This document shows positions 54,100 to 63,421 of a stretch of DNA of 64,000 nt, in pieces. Within the stretch, counting starts at the first letter, position 1, and each line of letters opens with the position of its first letter. The notes under the pieces were generated by a model that did not search any database, had not been told where the DNA came from, and saw nothing but the letters and a program-made list of their open reading frames with translations. The DNA is from Alphaproteobacteria bacterium. GTDB taxonomy: Bacteria > Pseudomonadota > Alphaproteobacteria > Micavibrionales > Micavibrionaceae. A program made the translations under genes and the position numbers. The DNA is taken from NCBI GenBank assembly GCA_020443075.1, contig JAGRIU010000015.1, forward strand, positions 1 to 64,000, read 5' to 3'.

Positions 54100-55257
54100 T
54101 TATGCGAAGTAGAGTTCCAAAATCCGTTTATAAATCGCGGTCAGGTTTTCCAGATCTTCGACCGTGGCGTTTTCATCGATCTGGTGGATTGTGGCGTTAA
54201 TAGCGCCGCATTCAACAACCGGGCAATAATTCGTGATAAAGCGCGCATCCGATGTGCCGCCTGTGGTGCTCGGGGTCGGGGTTTTGCCAGTGACGTCCTT
54301 GACAGCTTTTTGGACAATATCTGTCCAGGGGCCGGGCCGGGTGAGAAAGCTTTCGCCACCGACGGTTGTTTTAAGGTCGTAATCAATGCCGGTTTCATCG
54401 AGAAGTGTACGTAAATGTTTATCCAGTTTTTCTCCGGTCCAATTGTCGTTAAAGCGGATATTGAAGACGGCGCGGCCGCTTTCCGGGATGACGTTATCAG
54501 CGGTATTGCCAACGTCGATGGTGGTGAGTTCGAGATTACTTGGTTGAAAAAATTTTGAGCCTTCGTCCAAGACCATTTGGGAGAGCGTTAGCGCGGCCAG
54601 AGCTTGAACAAGGCGCGGCAGGGGGTTGTCGGCGCGCTTAGGATAGGCGACGTGGCCTTGTTTTCCTTTGACGGTGAGGCGACCGGTTAGAGAGCCGCGG
54701 CGGCCGATCTTGATTTCCTGTCCCAGATGGTCGGGATTTGACGGTTCGCCAACGAGGGCGACATCGGGGATGTGGCCGTGCTCTTTCATCCATTCCAGCA
54801 CTTTGATTGTGCCGTTCAGGGCCGGGCCTTCTTCATCGCCTGTAATCAGCATGCTGACAGAGCCTTTGGGCGCGCCGTGCTCTTCGATATAGGCCGAAAG
54901 GGCGGCGGCAAAAGCGGCGACGGAGCCTTTCATGTCCGAAGCGCCGCGCCCATAAAGCACGCCGTTTTCTATGTGGGGATTGTAGGGGCCGTAGGTCCAT
55001 TGATCCAGCGGACCGGGGGGGACGACATCGGTATGTCCGGCGTAGCAGAGATGCGGGCCGTCACTGCCGATGCGGGCAAAGAGGTTCGGCACGCGCGCGT
55101 TCCGTCCTTCTTCATCTTCGCCGAAGGGCAGGTGATGGCACGTCATGCCCATGTTTTCAAGGGCCGCGGCCAGTTTTTCCTGCGCGCCTTCATCCTTGGG
55201 GGTGACGGAGGGACATTCTATAAGGTGTTCGAGGAGTTCGATAACGCTTATGCTCAT
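54100..55257 (-). CDS. dapE: DapE, succinyl-diaminopimelate desuccinylase
   Basis: 385-residue M20-type zinc peptidase fold enzyme. Ligand motifs: YAGHTDVVPPG, RGASDMKGSVAAF, GDEEGPA and late His in GGTSDARF. It removes succinate from N-succinyl-LL-diaminopimelate on the way to lysine and peptidoglycan. Convergent with mltG; divergent from the 213-residue hypothetical gene. dapD lies 0.8 kb away. Confidence 0.95.
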   Translation of the reverse strand: MSISVIELLEHLIECPSVTPKDEGAQEKLAAALENMGMTCHHLPFGEDEEGRNARVPNLFARIGSDGPHLCYAGHTDVVPPGPLDQWTYGPYNPHIENGVLYGRGASDMKGSVAAFAAALSAYIEEHGAPKGSVSMLITGDEEGPALNGTIKVLEWMKEHGHIPDVALVGEPSNPDHLGQEIKIGRRGSLTGRLTVKGKQGHVAYPKRADNPLPRLVQALAALTLSQMVLDEGSKFFQPSNLELTTIDVGNTADNVIPESGRAVFNIRFNDNWTGEKLDKHLRTLLDETGIDYDLKTTVGGESFLTRPGPWTDIVQKAVKDVTGKTPTPSTTGGTSDARFITNYCPVVECGAINATIHQIDENATVEDLENLTAIYKRILELYFA

Positions 55258-55388
55258 GCGGGTTTTTCCGTATTTTTTAATATATCTATTGCTTTTTTTG
55301 CCATAAAACGCTTATAACATTTTCAGATCAATCACTTTAAGCATGGTCGCTTTGTGTTTGCAACGTAGAGCGATAAAAAAGGCAAGAA

Positions 55389-56030
55389 ATGGCAAAGACG
55401 AAAATACAGTATCCGGAAGTCAGCGGGGCTTTTGTGCGTAAGGTCAAAGTGACGATGCCGCTGGAATTTGAAACGGCGAGGGATGTTGCCAAGGCATTAA
55501 AAGGTCTTTTGAAAGTTGAAGATTATGGGAAGAGCCGGAATAAGACGGAATTTGCGAAAAGCGTTTTGGATGCTGCGCAAGAGTGTTTGTTCTCCTTAAG
55601 TTCCGATGCAAAATCTTTAGGCTTGCGTAAAGTATTGAAGGGTGATAACGCGCCTGAAATGGTTGATAAGGCGCTGTTGCGTCTGGCGCGTTTTTATGCC
55701 GAGGTTCCGGATGATACGGGGGACTTTGCCGATCGAATCAGGGGTCTTTTCGATGTGCTGTTGGATAATTGCGGCGCTGAGGGGTGTTTGGTGGGGCCTG
55801 AGTTGCTTGATCAGATAAAAGGGGTGCAAAAGTCCCTTCCCAAAGGGTCGCGTCAACGTGATAATTATAATGTGATCATTGATCTCATTGATCAGGCGCA
55901 GGGGCTGGCTGCGCAAGATAATCTGAATCTAGCTGCGACGCCGGTTGATGATGATTTTGAAGAGTGGTGGGGTCGGCTTGGGACAGATCAGGAAGTTGGT
56001 TTGGCTGAGCTGTTGCCATCGCAGCAGTAG
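55389..56030 (+). CDS. Hypothetical protein between dapE and dapD
   Basis: 213-residue soluble helical protein, no recognised domain. The N-terminus MAKTKIQYPEVSGAFVRKVKVTMP is basic, and the C-terminus is acidic. It is divergent from dapE and its stop is 4 bp before the dapD stop. Context suggests a link to the lysine/peptidoglycan pathway only weakly. Confidence 0.65.
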   Translation: MAKTKIQYPEVSGAFVRKVKVTMPLEFETARDVAKALKGLLKVEDYGKSRNKTEFAKSVLDAAQECLFSLSSDAKSLGLRKVLKGDNAPEMVDKALLRLARFYAEVPDDTGDFADRIRGLFDVLLDNCGAEGCLVGPELLDQIKGVQKSLPKGSRQRDNYNVIIDLIDQAQGLAAQDNLNLAATPVDDDFEEWWGRLGTDQEVGLAELLPSQQ

Positions 56031-56034
56031 GTTT

Positions 56035-56892
56035 TTAATCCCGCAAGAGTTCATTAATCCCTGTTTTCGAGCGGGTGCGCTCATCCACGCGTTTGACGAT
56101 GACGGCGCAGGCCAGTCCGGGGCCGGGGCTGCCGTCGGGTAATGCTTTGCCGGGCAGAGTGCCTGGGATGACCACGGAATAGGCAGGGACGCGGCCCATA
56201 AAGATTTCTCCGGTGGCGCGGTCGATAATTTTGGTCGAAGCGCCGATAAAAACGCCCATAGAGATGACCGCGCCTTCCTCGACGACGACGCCCTCGGCGA
56301 TTTCACTTCGGGCGCCGATGAAACAGTTATCCTCGATGATGGTCGGTCCGGCTTGTAAGGGCTCCAAAACGCCGCCGATGCCAACGCCGCCGGACAGGTG
56401 TACGTTTTTGCCGATTTGCGCGCACGAGCCAACGGTGGACCATGTATCGACCATCGTGTTTTCATCGACGAACGCTCCGACATTCACAAAGCTGGGCATC
56501 AGAACAGCGCCTTTGGCGATATAGGCCGAGTAGCGGACGGTGCAGTTGGGAACCGCGCGGAAGCCTGCGCGGGCGAAGTCTTCTTCGCTCCAGTTGTTGA
56601 ATTTGGAGCCGACCTTGTCATACCAGCTTGCGTGGTCAGGGCCGCCGGCGATTTTTTGCATCGGGTTCAAACGGAAAGAGAGCAGGACGGCTTTTTTTAG
56701 CCATTGATGGGTGATCCAGCCATTTGACGTCTTTTCCGCAACGCGCACGCGGCCGCTATCGAGCAAGGCGAGGGCTTCTTCTACGGCGGCGCGCTCGGCG
56801 CCTTCGGTCCGGGCATTGAGGTTGTCGCGGTTTTCCCAGGCCTGATTGATGACGGTTTCCAGATCGGCGGCGTTAATGGCGGGTTGGCTCAT
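56035..56892 (-). CDS. dapD: DapD, tetrahydrodipicolinate N-succinyltransferase
   Basis: 285-residue trimeric transferase. The N-terminal helical domain is followed by left-handed parallel beta-helix hexapeptide repeats ([43 protein letters not shown] region). It succinylates tetrahydrodipicolinate using succinyl-CoA. Standard length. Together with DapE it gives the succinylase route to meso-diaminopimelate. Confidence 0.95.
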   Translation of the reverse strand: MSQPAINAADLETVINQAWENRDNLNARTEGAERAAVEEALALLDSGRVRVAEKTSNGWITHQWLKKAVLLSFRLNPMQKIAGGPDHASWYDKVGSKFNNWSEEDFARAGFRAVPNCTVRYSAYIAKGAVLMPSFVNVGAFVDENTMVDTWSTVGSCAQIGKNVHLSGGVGIGGVLEPLQAGPTIIEDNCFIGARSEIAEGVVVEEGAVISMGVFIGASTKIIDRATGEIFMGRVPAYSVVIPGTLPGKALPDGSPGPGLACAVIVKRVDERTRSKTGINELLRD

Positions 56893-56938
56893 GGCTTTAG
56901 TCCTTGTAAATTCTTTTTATTTGAGGTCAGACTTCATC

Positions 56939-57925
56939 ATGGATGCGCTGAAAAATCAAGAGTTCGGGGTGAAAAATAAGCGGGCGGGAATTCACTGGAT
57001 TTCGCCGTTTTGCGATGAGGCGTTGGCGGCTCGCGGGTGCACGGGACGGCTCAATCTCTTGCAATCGGCCGAATATGCGCTGGCGATGCGCAGCTTTAAA
57101 GGTCAGAGCGCGCGTTTTGGTTTGATTTCTTTGGACGGGCAGGATGTGGGGTTCGTGCAGATTTTGGAAGCAGGGCTTTTCAAGAATGCTTTGCACGGGG
57201 TGATTGTTGATCGCGGGCCTTTGTGGTTTGAAGGTTATGGCGGGCGCGATGATTTCAGGACTTTTGCCCAGACTTTGAGAGGTGAATTTCCCAGACGTTT
57301 CGGGCGGCGGATGCGGTTTATTCCTGAAATGCCGGATGATCCCCAAGTGCGTAGCGATCTTGAAATGGCCGGATATCGGCGCGTTTCGGCGCCGGGGTAT
57401 CAGACGATCTGGATCGATTTGACCCAAGATGACTCGTTTTTGCGTGCGCAGTTGCACCGGAGCTGGCGCTGGCGTTTGAATAAAGCCGAGAGGAATAATG
57501 TGCGGATTGAATGGGATGATGCGGGGGTGTCCTTTTCTTGGTTGATGCGTACATACGTACGGGACCGACAAGCGAAGGGTTACGACGGGCCGTCCGTAGA
57601 ACTGATAATGGCTTTGGCAGGCGTTTTTATTCCTGTGAAAGGGCTTTTGATCGGCCGCGCGCTCAGGAATGGCAAAGTTTTGGGCGCGGTGATGTTTTTG
57701 TGTCACGGACACTGCGCGACGTATCAGGTGGGATGGAATTCACCGGCGGGGCGGGATGCCGGGGCGCATCATATTTTGTTGTGGGAAGGTTTGAAAACCT
57801 TGCGAAATCGGGGTATAAAGGCACTGGATCTGGGAGGAGTCAATGATGGCAGCGCACACGGGGTTAAGGCCTTTAAGAGCGGGATGGGCGGGGAGCTTGT
57901 CACGTCGGCAGGGCTTTACCACTAA
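56939..57925 (+). CDS. FemAB-like (GNAT/peptidoglycan-bridge) protein
   Basis: 328-residue protein with a GNAT-type double fold like FemX and BioF2-like proteins. Motifs: SWRWRLNKAERN, VLGAVMFLCHGHCATYQVGW and the C-terminal ALDLGGVNDGSAHGVKAFKSG. FemAB proteins add amino acids to the peptidoglycan precursor in Gram-positives; in Gram-negative bacteria the substrate is usually unknown and may be a different small molecule. I chose ATG 56939, in a normal position; GAGG is about 14 bases upstream, so the start is uncertain. It overlaps the DUF3108 gene by 83 bp in another frame. Confidence 0.75.
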   Translation: MDALKNQEFGVKNKRAGIHWISPFCDEALAARGCTGRLNLLQSAEYALAMRSFKGQSARFGLISLDGQDVGFVQILEAGLFKNALHGVIVDRGPLWFEGYGGRDDFRTFAQTLRGEFPRRFGRRMRFIPEMPDDPQVRSDLEMAGYRRVSAPGYQTIWIDLTQDDSFLRAQLHRSWRWRLNKAERNNVRIEWDDAGVSFSWLMRTYVRDRQAKGYDGPSVELIMALAGVFIPVKGLLIGRALRNGKVLGAVMFLCHGHCATYQVGWNSPAGRDAGAHHILLWEGLKTLRNRGIKALDLGGVNDGSAHGVKAFKSGMGGELVTSAGLYH

Positions 57926-58766
57926 ATTGATTTACGGCTTTATTTTTGCCGCTTTTTTAAGCGCTTTTCCGCTGATGGCAGCGCAAGCTGAAAGCCGTCA
58001 AAAGCTGGTGTATGAAGTGTATGCGGGCGGGATTCATGCGGTGCAGGCGACGCTGGATATCGATGTTTTAAAAACAGGGCGTTATGATCTGGTTTTGGAT
58101 GCGCACACACGCGGGTTTTTGGCTAGTCTCGTGCCGTGGGACGGTACGTTCGAGAGTCATGGATGGGTGTTGAATGGTGAACGTTTCCAGCCCGAGCAGC
58201 ATAAATCGACGACGCAGTGGCGCGAGAATGTCGATGTGAAGGATTATCATTACAATAAGGATGGCTCGTTCAAGACGTTGACGGTTACAGACGATCATTC
58301 AACGAGTGTACGCGAGGTTGAAAAGGATCTGGTGGATCACACAACCGATGTTTTGAGCGCGACTTTGCAGGTTTTGAATGATTATAGTCAAAGTGGTAAA
58401 TGTGATGGCGCGTCCGAGGTTTTCGATGGTAAACGCCGTTTTGAGCAGAGTTTTCAACACCAAAAAATGGTCGAGTTCGAGGCCAATAAATATAATATTT
58501 TTTCAGGATCTGCGGCGGAATGTATTGTCGAAGTGACGCCTGTGGCCGGGGCCTGGAATAAAAAGCCGCGCGGATGGCTTTCTATTCAAGAGCAGGGCCG
58601 GGCGCGTAATATGATGCCGACGGTCTGGATCGGGCGTTTGTCGGAGAACGGGCCTGCCGTGCCGGTTAAAATCCGTGTGAAGACGGCTTATGGGACGTTG
58701 TTTATGCATCTGGCCGAATACCGTAATGGCAAAGATGTACGGGTTGCGGAAAAGCGGGTGAAATAA
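57843..58766 (+). CDS. DUF3108 periplasmic protein
   Basis: 307-residue exported protein. The N-terminus contains a hydrophobic stretch (about 29-47) that looks like a signal peptide, with predicted cleavage after AAQAES. The mature protein is a beta-rich DUF3108 domain (YEVYAGGIHAVQATLDIDV, RVKTAYGTLFMHLAEYRNG). Function unknown; frequently next to cell-wall genes in alphaproteobacteria. A GGGAGGA site lies 5 bases before two consecutive ATG codons. The gene overlaps the 3' end of the FemAB-like gene by 83 bp, so translation is coupled. Confidence 0.82.
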   Translation: MMAAHTGLRPLRAGWAGSLSRRQGFTTKLIYGFIFAAFLSAFPLMAAQAESRQKLVYEVYAGGIHAVQATLDIDVLKTGRYDLVLDAHTRGFLASLVPWDGTFESHGWVLNGERFQPEQHKSTTQWRENVDVKDYHYNKDGSFKTLTVTDDHSTSVREVEKDLVDHTTDVLSATLQVLNDYSQSGKCDGASEVFDGKRRFEQSFQHQKMVEFEANKYNIFSGSAAECIVEVTPVAGAWNKKPRGWLSIQEQGRARNMMPTVWIGRLSENGPAVPVKIRVKTAYGTLFMHLAEYRNGKDVRVAEKRVK

Positions 58767-58789
58767 AATCTTCTTCAATATACGTTCTG

Positions 58790-58806
58790 TCTGTATTAAA
58801 TACAGA
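58790..58806. repeat. 17-bp palindrome before glmU
   Basis: TCTGTATTAAATACAGA is a perfect inverted repeat with one central base, 37 bp before glmU. It could be a repressor operator. It is too short and A/T-rich to be a convincing terminator. Confidence 0.5.
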
Positions 58807-58843
58807 TCATTGGTGTTTTTGCGTTGTTTTTAAAAGGAAGATT

Positions 58844-60190
58844 ATGAGCGCTCAATCTCTTGCTGTTGTTATTCTGGCTGCCGGGCGCGGTACGCGGATG
58901 AAGTCCGCCAGCCCCAAGGTTATGCACGCTTTGGCCGGGCGGCCGATGATCCAAACTCTGATCGAGACGATTGAAGGGTTGTCGCCGGAAAAAATTATTG
59001 TGGTGGCCGGACCTGACATGCCTGAGCTCGAGAAAGCCGCGGCGCCGCATAGCGTTGTCGTGCAAGCCCAGCGCGATGGGACCGGCGGGGCTGTGCGGTG
59101 CGCTCTGCCGGCGCTGAAAGGGTTTGAGGGGAATGTCCTGATTGTTCTGGGGGATACGCCGCTGGTGAAAAAAGAGACGCTGCGGGCTCTGATTAAGGCG
59201 AAGGGCAGCGGCGCTCTATCGGTTTTGGGGTGCAAGATGAGCGATCCGGCCGGGTACGGGCGTTTAAAAATGGCTGCGGACGGGTCTTTGGAGGCGATTG
59301 TCGAGGACCGCGATGCGAATTTGGCAGACAAGGCGATTGATCTGGTCAATACCGGGGTGTTTTGCGTCGATAGCGCAAAGCTGGCGGGCTGGTTGTCCAA
59401 GCTGGATAACAAAAACGCGCAAGGCGAATATTATATTACGCAGTTGCCTGCGCTGGCTGTGGCGGATGGCGGGAAGGTGTTTATCAGCACGACAAAGGAT
59501 GAGGGCGAAGTGCGCGGATGCAATACGCGCGGCGATCTGGCCTTGCTGGAAAAAACTTTGCAGGATCGTTTGCGGGCCAAGCATATGGCGGCGGGTGTGA
59601 GTTTGCAGGACCCGCAAAGTGTTTATTTTTCCTGTGACACGCAGGTGGCTTCGGATGTTGTGATCGAGCCGCAGGTATTTTTCGGTCCCGGTGTACGTGT
59701 TGAAGCGGGGGCGCATATTAAGGCTTTTAGCCACATAGAAGGGAGCGCGATCGGGAAAAATGTCAGCGTGGGGCCGTTTGCGCGGTTGCGTCCGGGGGCG
59801 GAGATCGGTTCTGGGGCGCGGATCGGTAATTTTGTCGAGATTAAGGCTTCGAAAATCGGCAAGCGCAGCAAAATCGGGCATTTGGCTTATGTCGGGGACT
59901 GTGAAATGGGCGAGGATGTGAATTTTTCTGCCGGAGCGATTACGGTGAATTATGACGGGTTCCAAAAGCACAAAACGGTGATCGGTAAGGGCGTTATGGT
60001 TGGCTCGAACGTCAATCTGGTGGCGCCTGTGCGCATTGATAACGGGGCGTTCGTAGCGGCCGGTTCAACGATTACCGAAGATGTTCCGGCCAATGCTTTG
60101 TCGATTGCCCGGGATGTGGCGGAAATCCGCAAAGGCTGGGCGGCGGCGTACCGGAAGAAAAAGGCAGCGAAGAAGAAAGCAAAAAAATAG
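58844..60190 (+). CDS. glmU: GlmU, bifunctional UDP-GlcNAc pyrophosphorylase/acetyltransferase
   Basis: 448-residue enzyme that acetylates glucosamine-1-phosphate and uridylates the product to UDP-GlcNAc. N-terminal pyrophosphorylase motif LAAGRGTRMKSASPKV; C-terminal left-handed beta-helix with hexapeptide repeats and the catalytic ADYNDGF-like region. The C-terminus is unusually Lys-rich (KKKAAKKKAKK). Precedes glmS by 80 bp in the same direction, so the two probably share a transcript. Confidence 0.96.
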   Translation: MSAQSLAVVILAAGRGTRMKSASPKVMHALAGRPMIQTLIETIEGLSPEKIIVVAGPDMPELEKAAAPHSVVVQAQRDGTGGAVRCALPALKGFEGNVLIVLGDTPLVKKETLRALIKAKGSGALSVLGCKMSDPAGYGRLKMAADGSLEAIVEDRDANLADKAIDLVNTGVFCVDSAKLAGWLSKLDNKNAQGEYYITQLPALAVADGGKVFISTTKDEGEVRGCNTRGDLALLEKTLQDRLRAKHMAAGVSLQDPQSVYFSCDTQVASDVVIEPQVFFGPGVRVEAGAHIKAFSHIEGSAIGKNVSVGPFARLRPGAEIGSGARIGNFVEIKASKIGKRSKIGHLAYVGDCEMGEDVNFSAGAITVNYDGFQKHKTVIGKGVMVGSNVNLVAPVRIDNGAFVAAGSTITEDVPANALSIARDVAEIRKGWAAAYRKKKAAKKKAKK

Positions 60191-60270
60191 GAGAGCGGGC
60201 ATTTGTTTTTGAAACATTGCGCAAAAATTCGTGATTTGTGGTTTTCCTTTGAGGCATTAGATTAGTACTC

Positions 60271-62100
60271 ATGTGCGGAATTATCGGAATTTTAAGTGAG
60301 AAGAATGTGGCACCGGTTCTGGTAGAGGGGCTGGCGCGTCTTGAGTATCGTGGGTATGATTCCACGGGGATTGCCGTGTTGGATCAAGGGCAGGTCAAGC
60401 GTTGTCGCGCGCAGGGCAAGCTGGAGAATTTACAAACCAAGCTTCAGGAGCATCCGCTTTCCGGGCGTGTGGGGATCGGTCATACGCGCTGGGCGACGCA
60501 CGGCGTTCCTTCGGAAAGTAATGCGCATCCCCATGCAGGATCGCGCGTGGCTGTGGTGCATAACGGGATAATCGAAAATTATGCCCCGCTTAAAGAAGAG
60601 CTCGAAGCGCATCAGGTTCGTTTCGAGAGCGATACTGATACTGAAGTGATTGTGCATTTGGTGGAATATTATCTCACGCAGGGGCTTTCCCCGCGTGAGG
60701 CGGCCAATGCGGCGTTTGACCGGCTAGAGGGTGCGTATGCGCTGGTTTTGATTTTTGCCGGGGAAGAGGATTTGATGATCGGTTGCCGTCAAGGCACGCC
60801 TTTGGCTGTAGGATACGGCGAAGGCGAAATGTTTGTGGCGTCGGATTCTTATGCGCTGGCGCCATTGACGAAAAAAATCTGTTTTCTGGAGGATGGCGAC
60901 CGGGTCAGTGTGAGTCACAGCGGCGCGAATATCTATGTTAATGATAATCATCCGGTTGAGCGTCCGATCCGCGTGACGGCGCAGAGCGGGGCGAGCAGCG
61001 GTAAGGGCGAGTACAAGCATTTTATGCTCAAAGAGATTTACGAGCAGCCTGCGGTGATCGGCGATACGCTCAATTCTTATGTGAATCCGGCGAGCGGGCG
61101 GATTAACGTGCCTGAGCATATTGTCGAGGCGCTATGTGCGGCACCGCGTTTGACGCTGGTGGCTTGTGGGACGGCTTATTATGCCTGCATGGTGGCGAAG
61201 TACTGGTTTGAACAAGTTGCGCGCATTCCGTGCGAGATTGATGTGGCGTCCGAGTTTCGTTACCGTGAGGCTCCGTTGCCGGAGAGGGGCGTGGCAATTT
61301 TCATTTCCCAGTCCGGCGAGACGCTCGATACGCTAGAGGCGCTGCGCTATTGCAAATCGCAGGGGCAGATCATTCTTTCTATCGTTAATACGATCGAAAG
61401 TACGATTGAGCGCGAATCTGATTTGGTGTTGCATACGCTAGCCGGACCCGAGATCGGGGTGGCGAGTACAAAGGCTTTTACGACGCAGATTACGACGCTG
61501 GCGTGTATGGCTTTTGCCTCGGCGCGGGCCAAGCGGGTGATTACGCGCGAGCAGATGCAGGAAATCGGTGAAGCCCTGCGGCATATTCCAGCTTTGGCTG
61601 CCAATATTTTAAAGCACGATGAAGCCATTCAGCATATTGCCAAGGATATTGCCGATGCACGTGATGTTCTTTATCTGGGGCGTGGGAATTTGTATCCGAT
61701 CGCGCTGGAGGGGGCGCTCAAGCTTAAAGAAATTTCCTATATTCATGCCGAAGGCTATGCGGCCGGAGAGATGAAGCACGGGCCGATTGCTTTGATTGAC
61801 GAGCGGGTTCCGGTGGTGGTGATTGCACCGGGGAATGATCCACTTTTCGAGAAAAATGTCTCCAACATTCAAGAAAGCGTGGCACGCGGGGCCAAGGTGT
61901 TTTTGATTTCTGACGAAAAAGGCGCGGATGCGTTAAAAGGACTGGCGACCTGGTCGGTGGCGATGGGGGCCGTGCATCCGTTTGTGGCGCCGATTTTGTA
62001 TGCGATTCCGGTGCAGCTTCTTTCTTATCATGTGGCGGTGACAAAAGGCACGGACGTGGATCAGCCGCGTAATCTGGCCAAGTCTGTGACGGTGGAATAA
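60271..62100 (+). CDS. glmS: GlmS, glutamine-fructose-6-phosphate aminotransferase
   Basis: 609-residue enzyme. N-terminal Ntn-type glutaminase with catalytic Cys2 after Met (MCGIIGIL); two SIS domains that bind fructose-6-phosphate, and the conserved C-terminus KSVTVE. It makes glucosamine-6-phosphate, the first step to UDP-GlcNAc. Follows glmU. No glmS ribozyme is apparent in the 80-bp gap, as expected outside Gram-positives. Convergent on hslV with 6 bp between. Confidence 0.97.
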   Translation: MCGIIGILSEKNVAPVLVEGLARLEYRGYDSTGIAVLDQGQVKRCRAQGKLENLQTKLQEHPLSGRVGIGHTRWATHGVPSESNAHPHAGSRVAVVHNGIIENYAPLKEELEAHQVRFESDTDTEVIVHLVEYYLTQGLSPREAANAAFDRLEGAYALVLIFAGEEDLMIGCRQGTPLAVGYGEGEMFVASDSYALAPLTKKICFLEDGDRVSVSHSGANIYVNDNHPVERPIRVTAQSGASSGKGEYKHFMLKEIYEQPAVIGDTLNSYVNPASGRINVPEHIVEALCAAPRLTLVACGTAYYACMVAKYWFEQVARIPCEIDVASEFRYREAPLPERGVAIFISQSGETLDTLEALRYCKSQGQIILSIVNTIESTIERESDLVLHTLAGPEIGVASTKAFTTQITTLACMAFASARAKRVITREQMQEIGEALRHIPALAANILKHDEAIQHIAKDIADARDVLYLGRGNLYPIALEGALKLKEISYIHAEGYAAGEMKHGPIALIDERVPVVVIAPGNDPLFEKNVSNIQESVARGAKVFLISDEKGADALKGLATWSVAMGAVHPFVAPILYAIPVQLLSYHVAVTKGTDVDQPRNLAKSVTVE

Positions 62101-62106
62101 GCTCTC

Positions 62107-62670
62107 TTACAGTTCTTCAATCACCAGATTGTTATTGGTGAAGACGCAGATATCGGCGGCGATTTCGAGGGATTTTTCGGCGATTTCGCGCGCGCTCAGG
62201 TTCTGGTCTTTTAACGCGCGGGCGGCGGCCAGAGCATAATTGCCGCCGGAGCCAATGCCGATGATGCCGTCTTGCGGTTCGACCACGTCGCCGTTTCCGG
62301 TCAGGATGAGAGATGTTTCTTTGTCGGCCACGGCCATGAGGGCTTCGAGGCGGCGCAGATATTTATCCGTGCGCCAGTCTTTGGCCAGTTCAACGCAGGC
62401 GCGGGTGAGTTGCCCCGGATGAGCTTCGAGTTTGGCCTCTAAACGTTCAAAGAGGGTAAAGGCATCGGCTGTGGAGCCGGCAAAGCCTGCGATGATACTG
62501 TTGTCACGGCCTAAACGGCGGACTTTGCGGGCGTTGTTTTTGAGGACCGTATTGCCCATGGAGACTTGTCCGTCACCGGCGATAACGACTTTGCCGTCTT
62601 TGCGCACGGAGAGAATGGTCGTGCCGCGCCATTTTTGCGCGTTGGCGTAATCTTTTGCTTCATCAAACAT
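62107..62670 (-). CDS. hslV: HslV, peptidase subunit of HslVU protease
   Basis: 187-residue N-terminal-nucleophile peptidase. After a 17-residue propeptide ([16 protein letters not shown]) the catalytic Thr is in [24 protein letters not shown] and [18 protein letters not shown] are characteristic. I chose ATG 62670; the upstream TTG at 62706 would add 12 residues. It is far from hslU. Divergent from hisB, the usual alphaproteobacterial arrangement. Confidence 0.95.
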   Translation of the reverse strand: MFDEAKDYANAQKWRGTTILSVRKDGKVVIAGDGQVSMGNTVLKNNARKVRRLGRDNSIIAGFAGSTADAFTLFERLEAKLEAHPGQLTRACVELAKDWRTDKYLRRLEALMAVADKETSLILTGNGDVVEPQDGIIGIGSGGNYALAAARALKDQNLSAREIAEKSLEIAADICVFTNNNLVIEEL

Positions 62671-62808
62671 GGTAAGAGATATGGCGAGAAAGGGCGTGTA
62701 AGTCAAGGGGGCTTTATGCTATAGTCTGCGGGTTGACGCGCGAGGACAATTTTTGTCTTCGCCGTTATGGTGGTTAGATGGACGCTTTTTTATAAGAGAG
62801 TATGAGTT

Positions 62809-63417
62809 ATGCCGAAGGATGGAAATCATAAGCGCTGCGAAACTGTCGTTCGTAAAACGCAGGAAACCGATGTGAAGGTTTCGGTGAATCTTGACGGGGC
62901 GGGTGCGTATAACGTGAGCACAGGCATTGGGTTTTTCGATCATATGCTTGAGCAATTGGCCAAGCATTCTTTGATTGATCTTGAGATTGCCGCTCAAGGG
63001 GATTTGCATATCGACGCGCACCATACGGCGGAGGATGTCGGGATTACGCTGGGTCAGGCGATTAAAGCGGCTGTAGGGGATAAGCGCGGTATTCGCCGTT
63101 ACGGGCATTTTAATCTGGTGATGGATGAGGCTTTGGCACGCGTGGCGTTGGATTTGTCGAACCGGCCTTATTTGATCTGGGATGTAGATTTTACCGTCGA
63201 TAAGCTCGGGGAGATGGATACCGAGCTGTTTCAGGAGTTTTTTAATGCGCTGGCGCATGCGGCGGGGATTACGCTGCATGTCGAAGTGCCGCACGGGAGC
63301 AATAATCACCATATGATCGAAGCGGTGTTCAAGGCGTTTGCAAAATCGCTGCGCATGGCGCTGGAGATTGATCCGCGCGCGGACGGGGCCTTGCCGAGCA
63401 CCAAAGGGGCTTTGTAG
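62809..63417 (+). CDS. hisB: HisB, imidazoleglycerol-phosphate dehydratase
   Basis: 202-residue enzyme of histidine synthesis. Two metal motifs of the HHxxE type: [10 protein letters not shown] and [12 protein letters not shown]. Single-domain form without fused phosphatase, as in alphaproteobacteria. The metallopeptidase gene starts 5 bp downstream. Confidence 0.96.
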   Translation: MPKDGNHKRCETVVRKTQETDVKVSVNLDGAGAYNVSTGIGFFDHMLEQLAKHSLIDLEIAAQGDLHIDAHHTAEDVGITLGQAIKAAVGDKRGIRRYGHFNLVMDEALARVALDLSNRPYLIWDVDFTVDKLGEMDTELFQEFFNALAHAAGITLHVEVPHGSNNHHMIEAVFKAFAKSLRMALEIDPRADGALPSTKGAL

Positions 63418-63421
63418 GGCG

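Noticed and set aside
60191..60270. glmS ribozyme upstream of glmS
   Set aside because: The gap is only 80 bp and shows no ribozyme core; such ribozymes are mainly found in Firmicutes.
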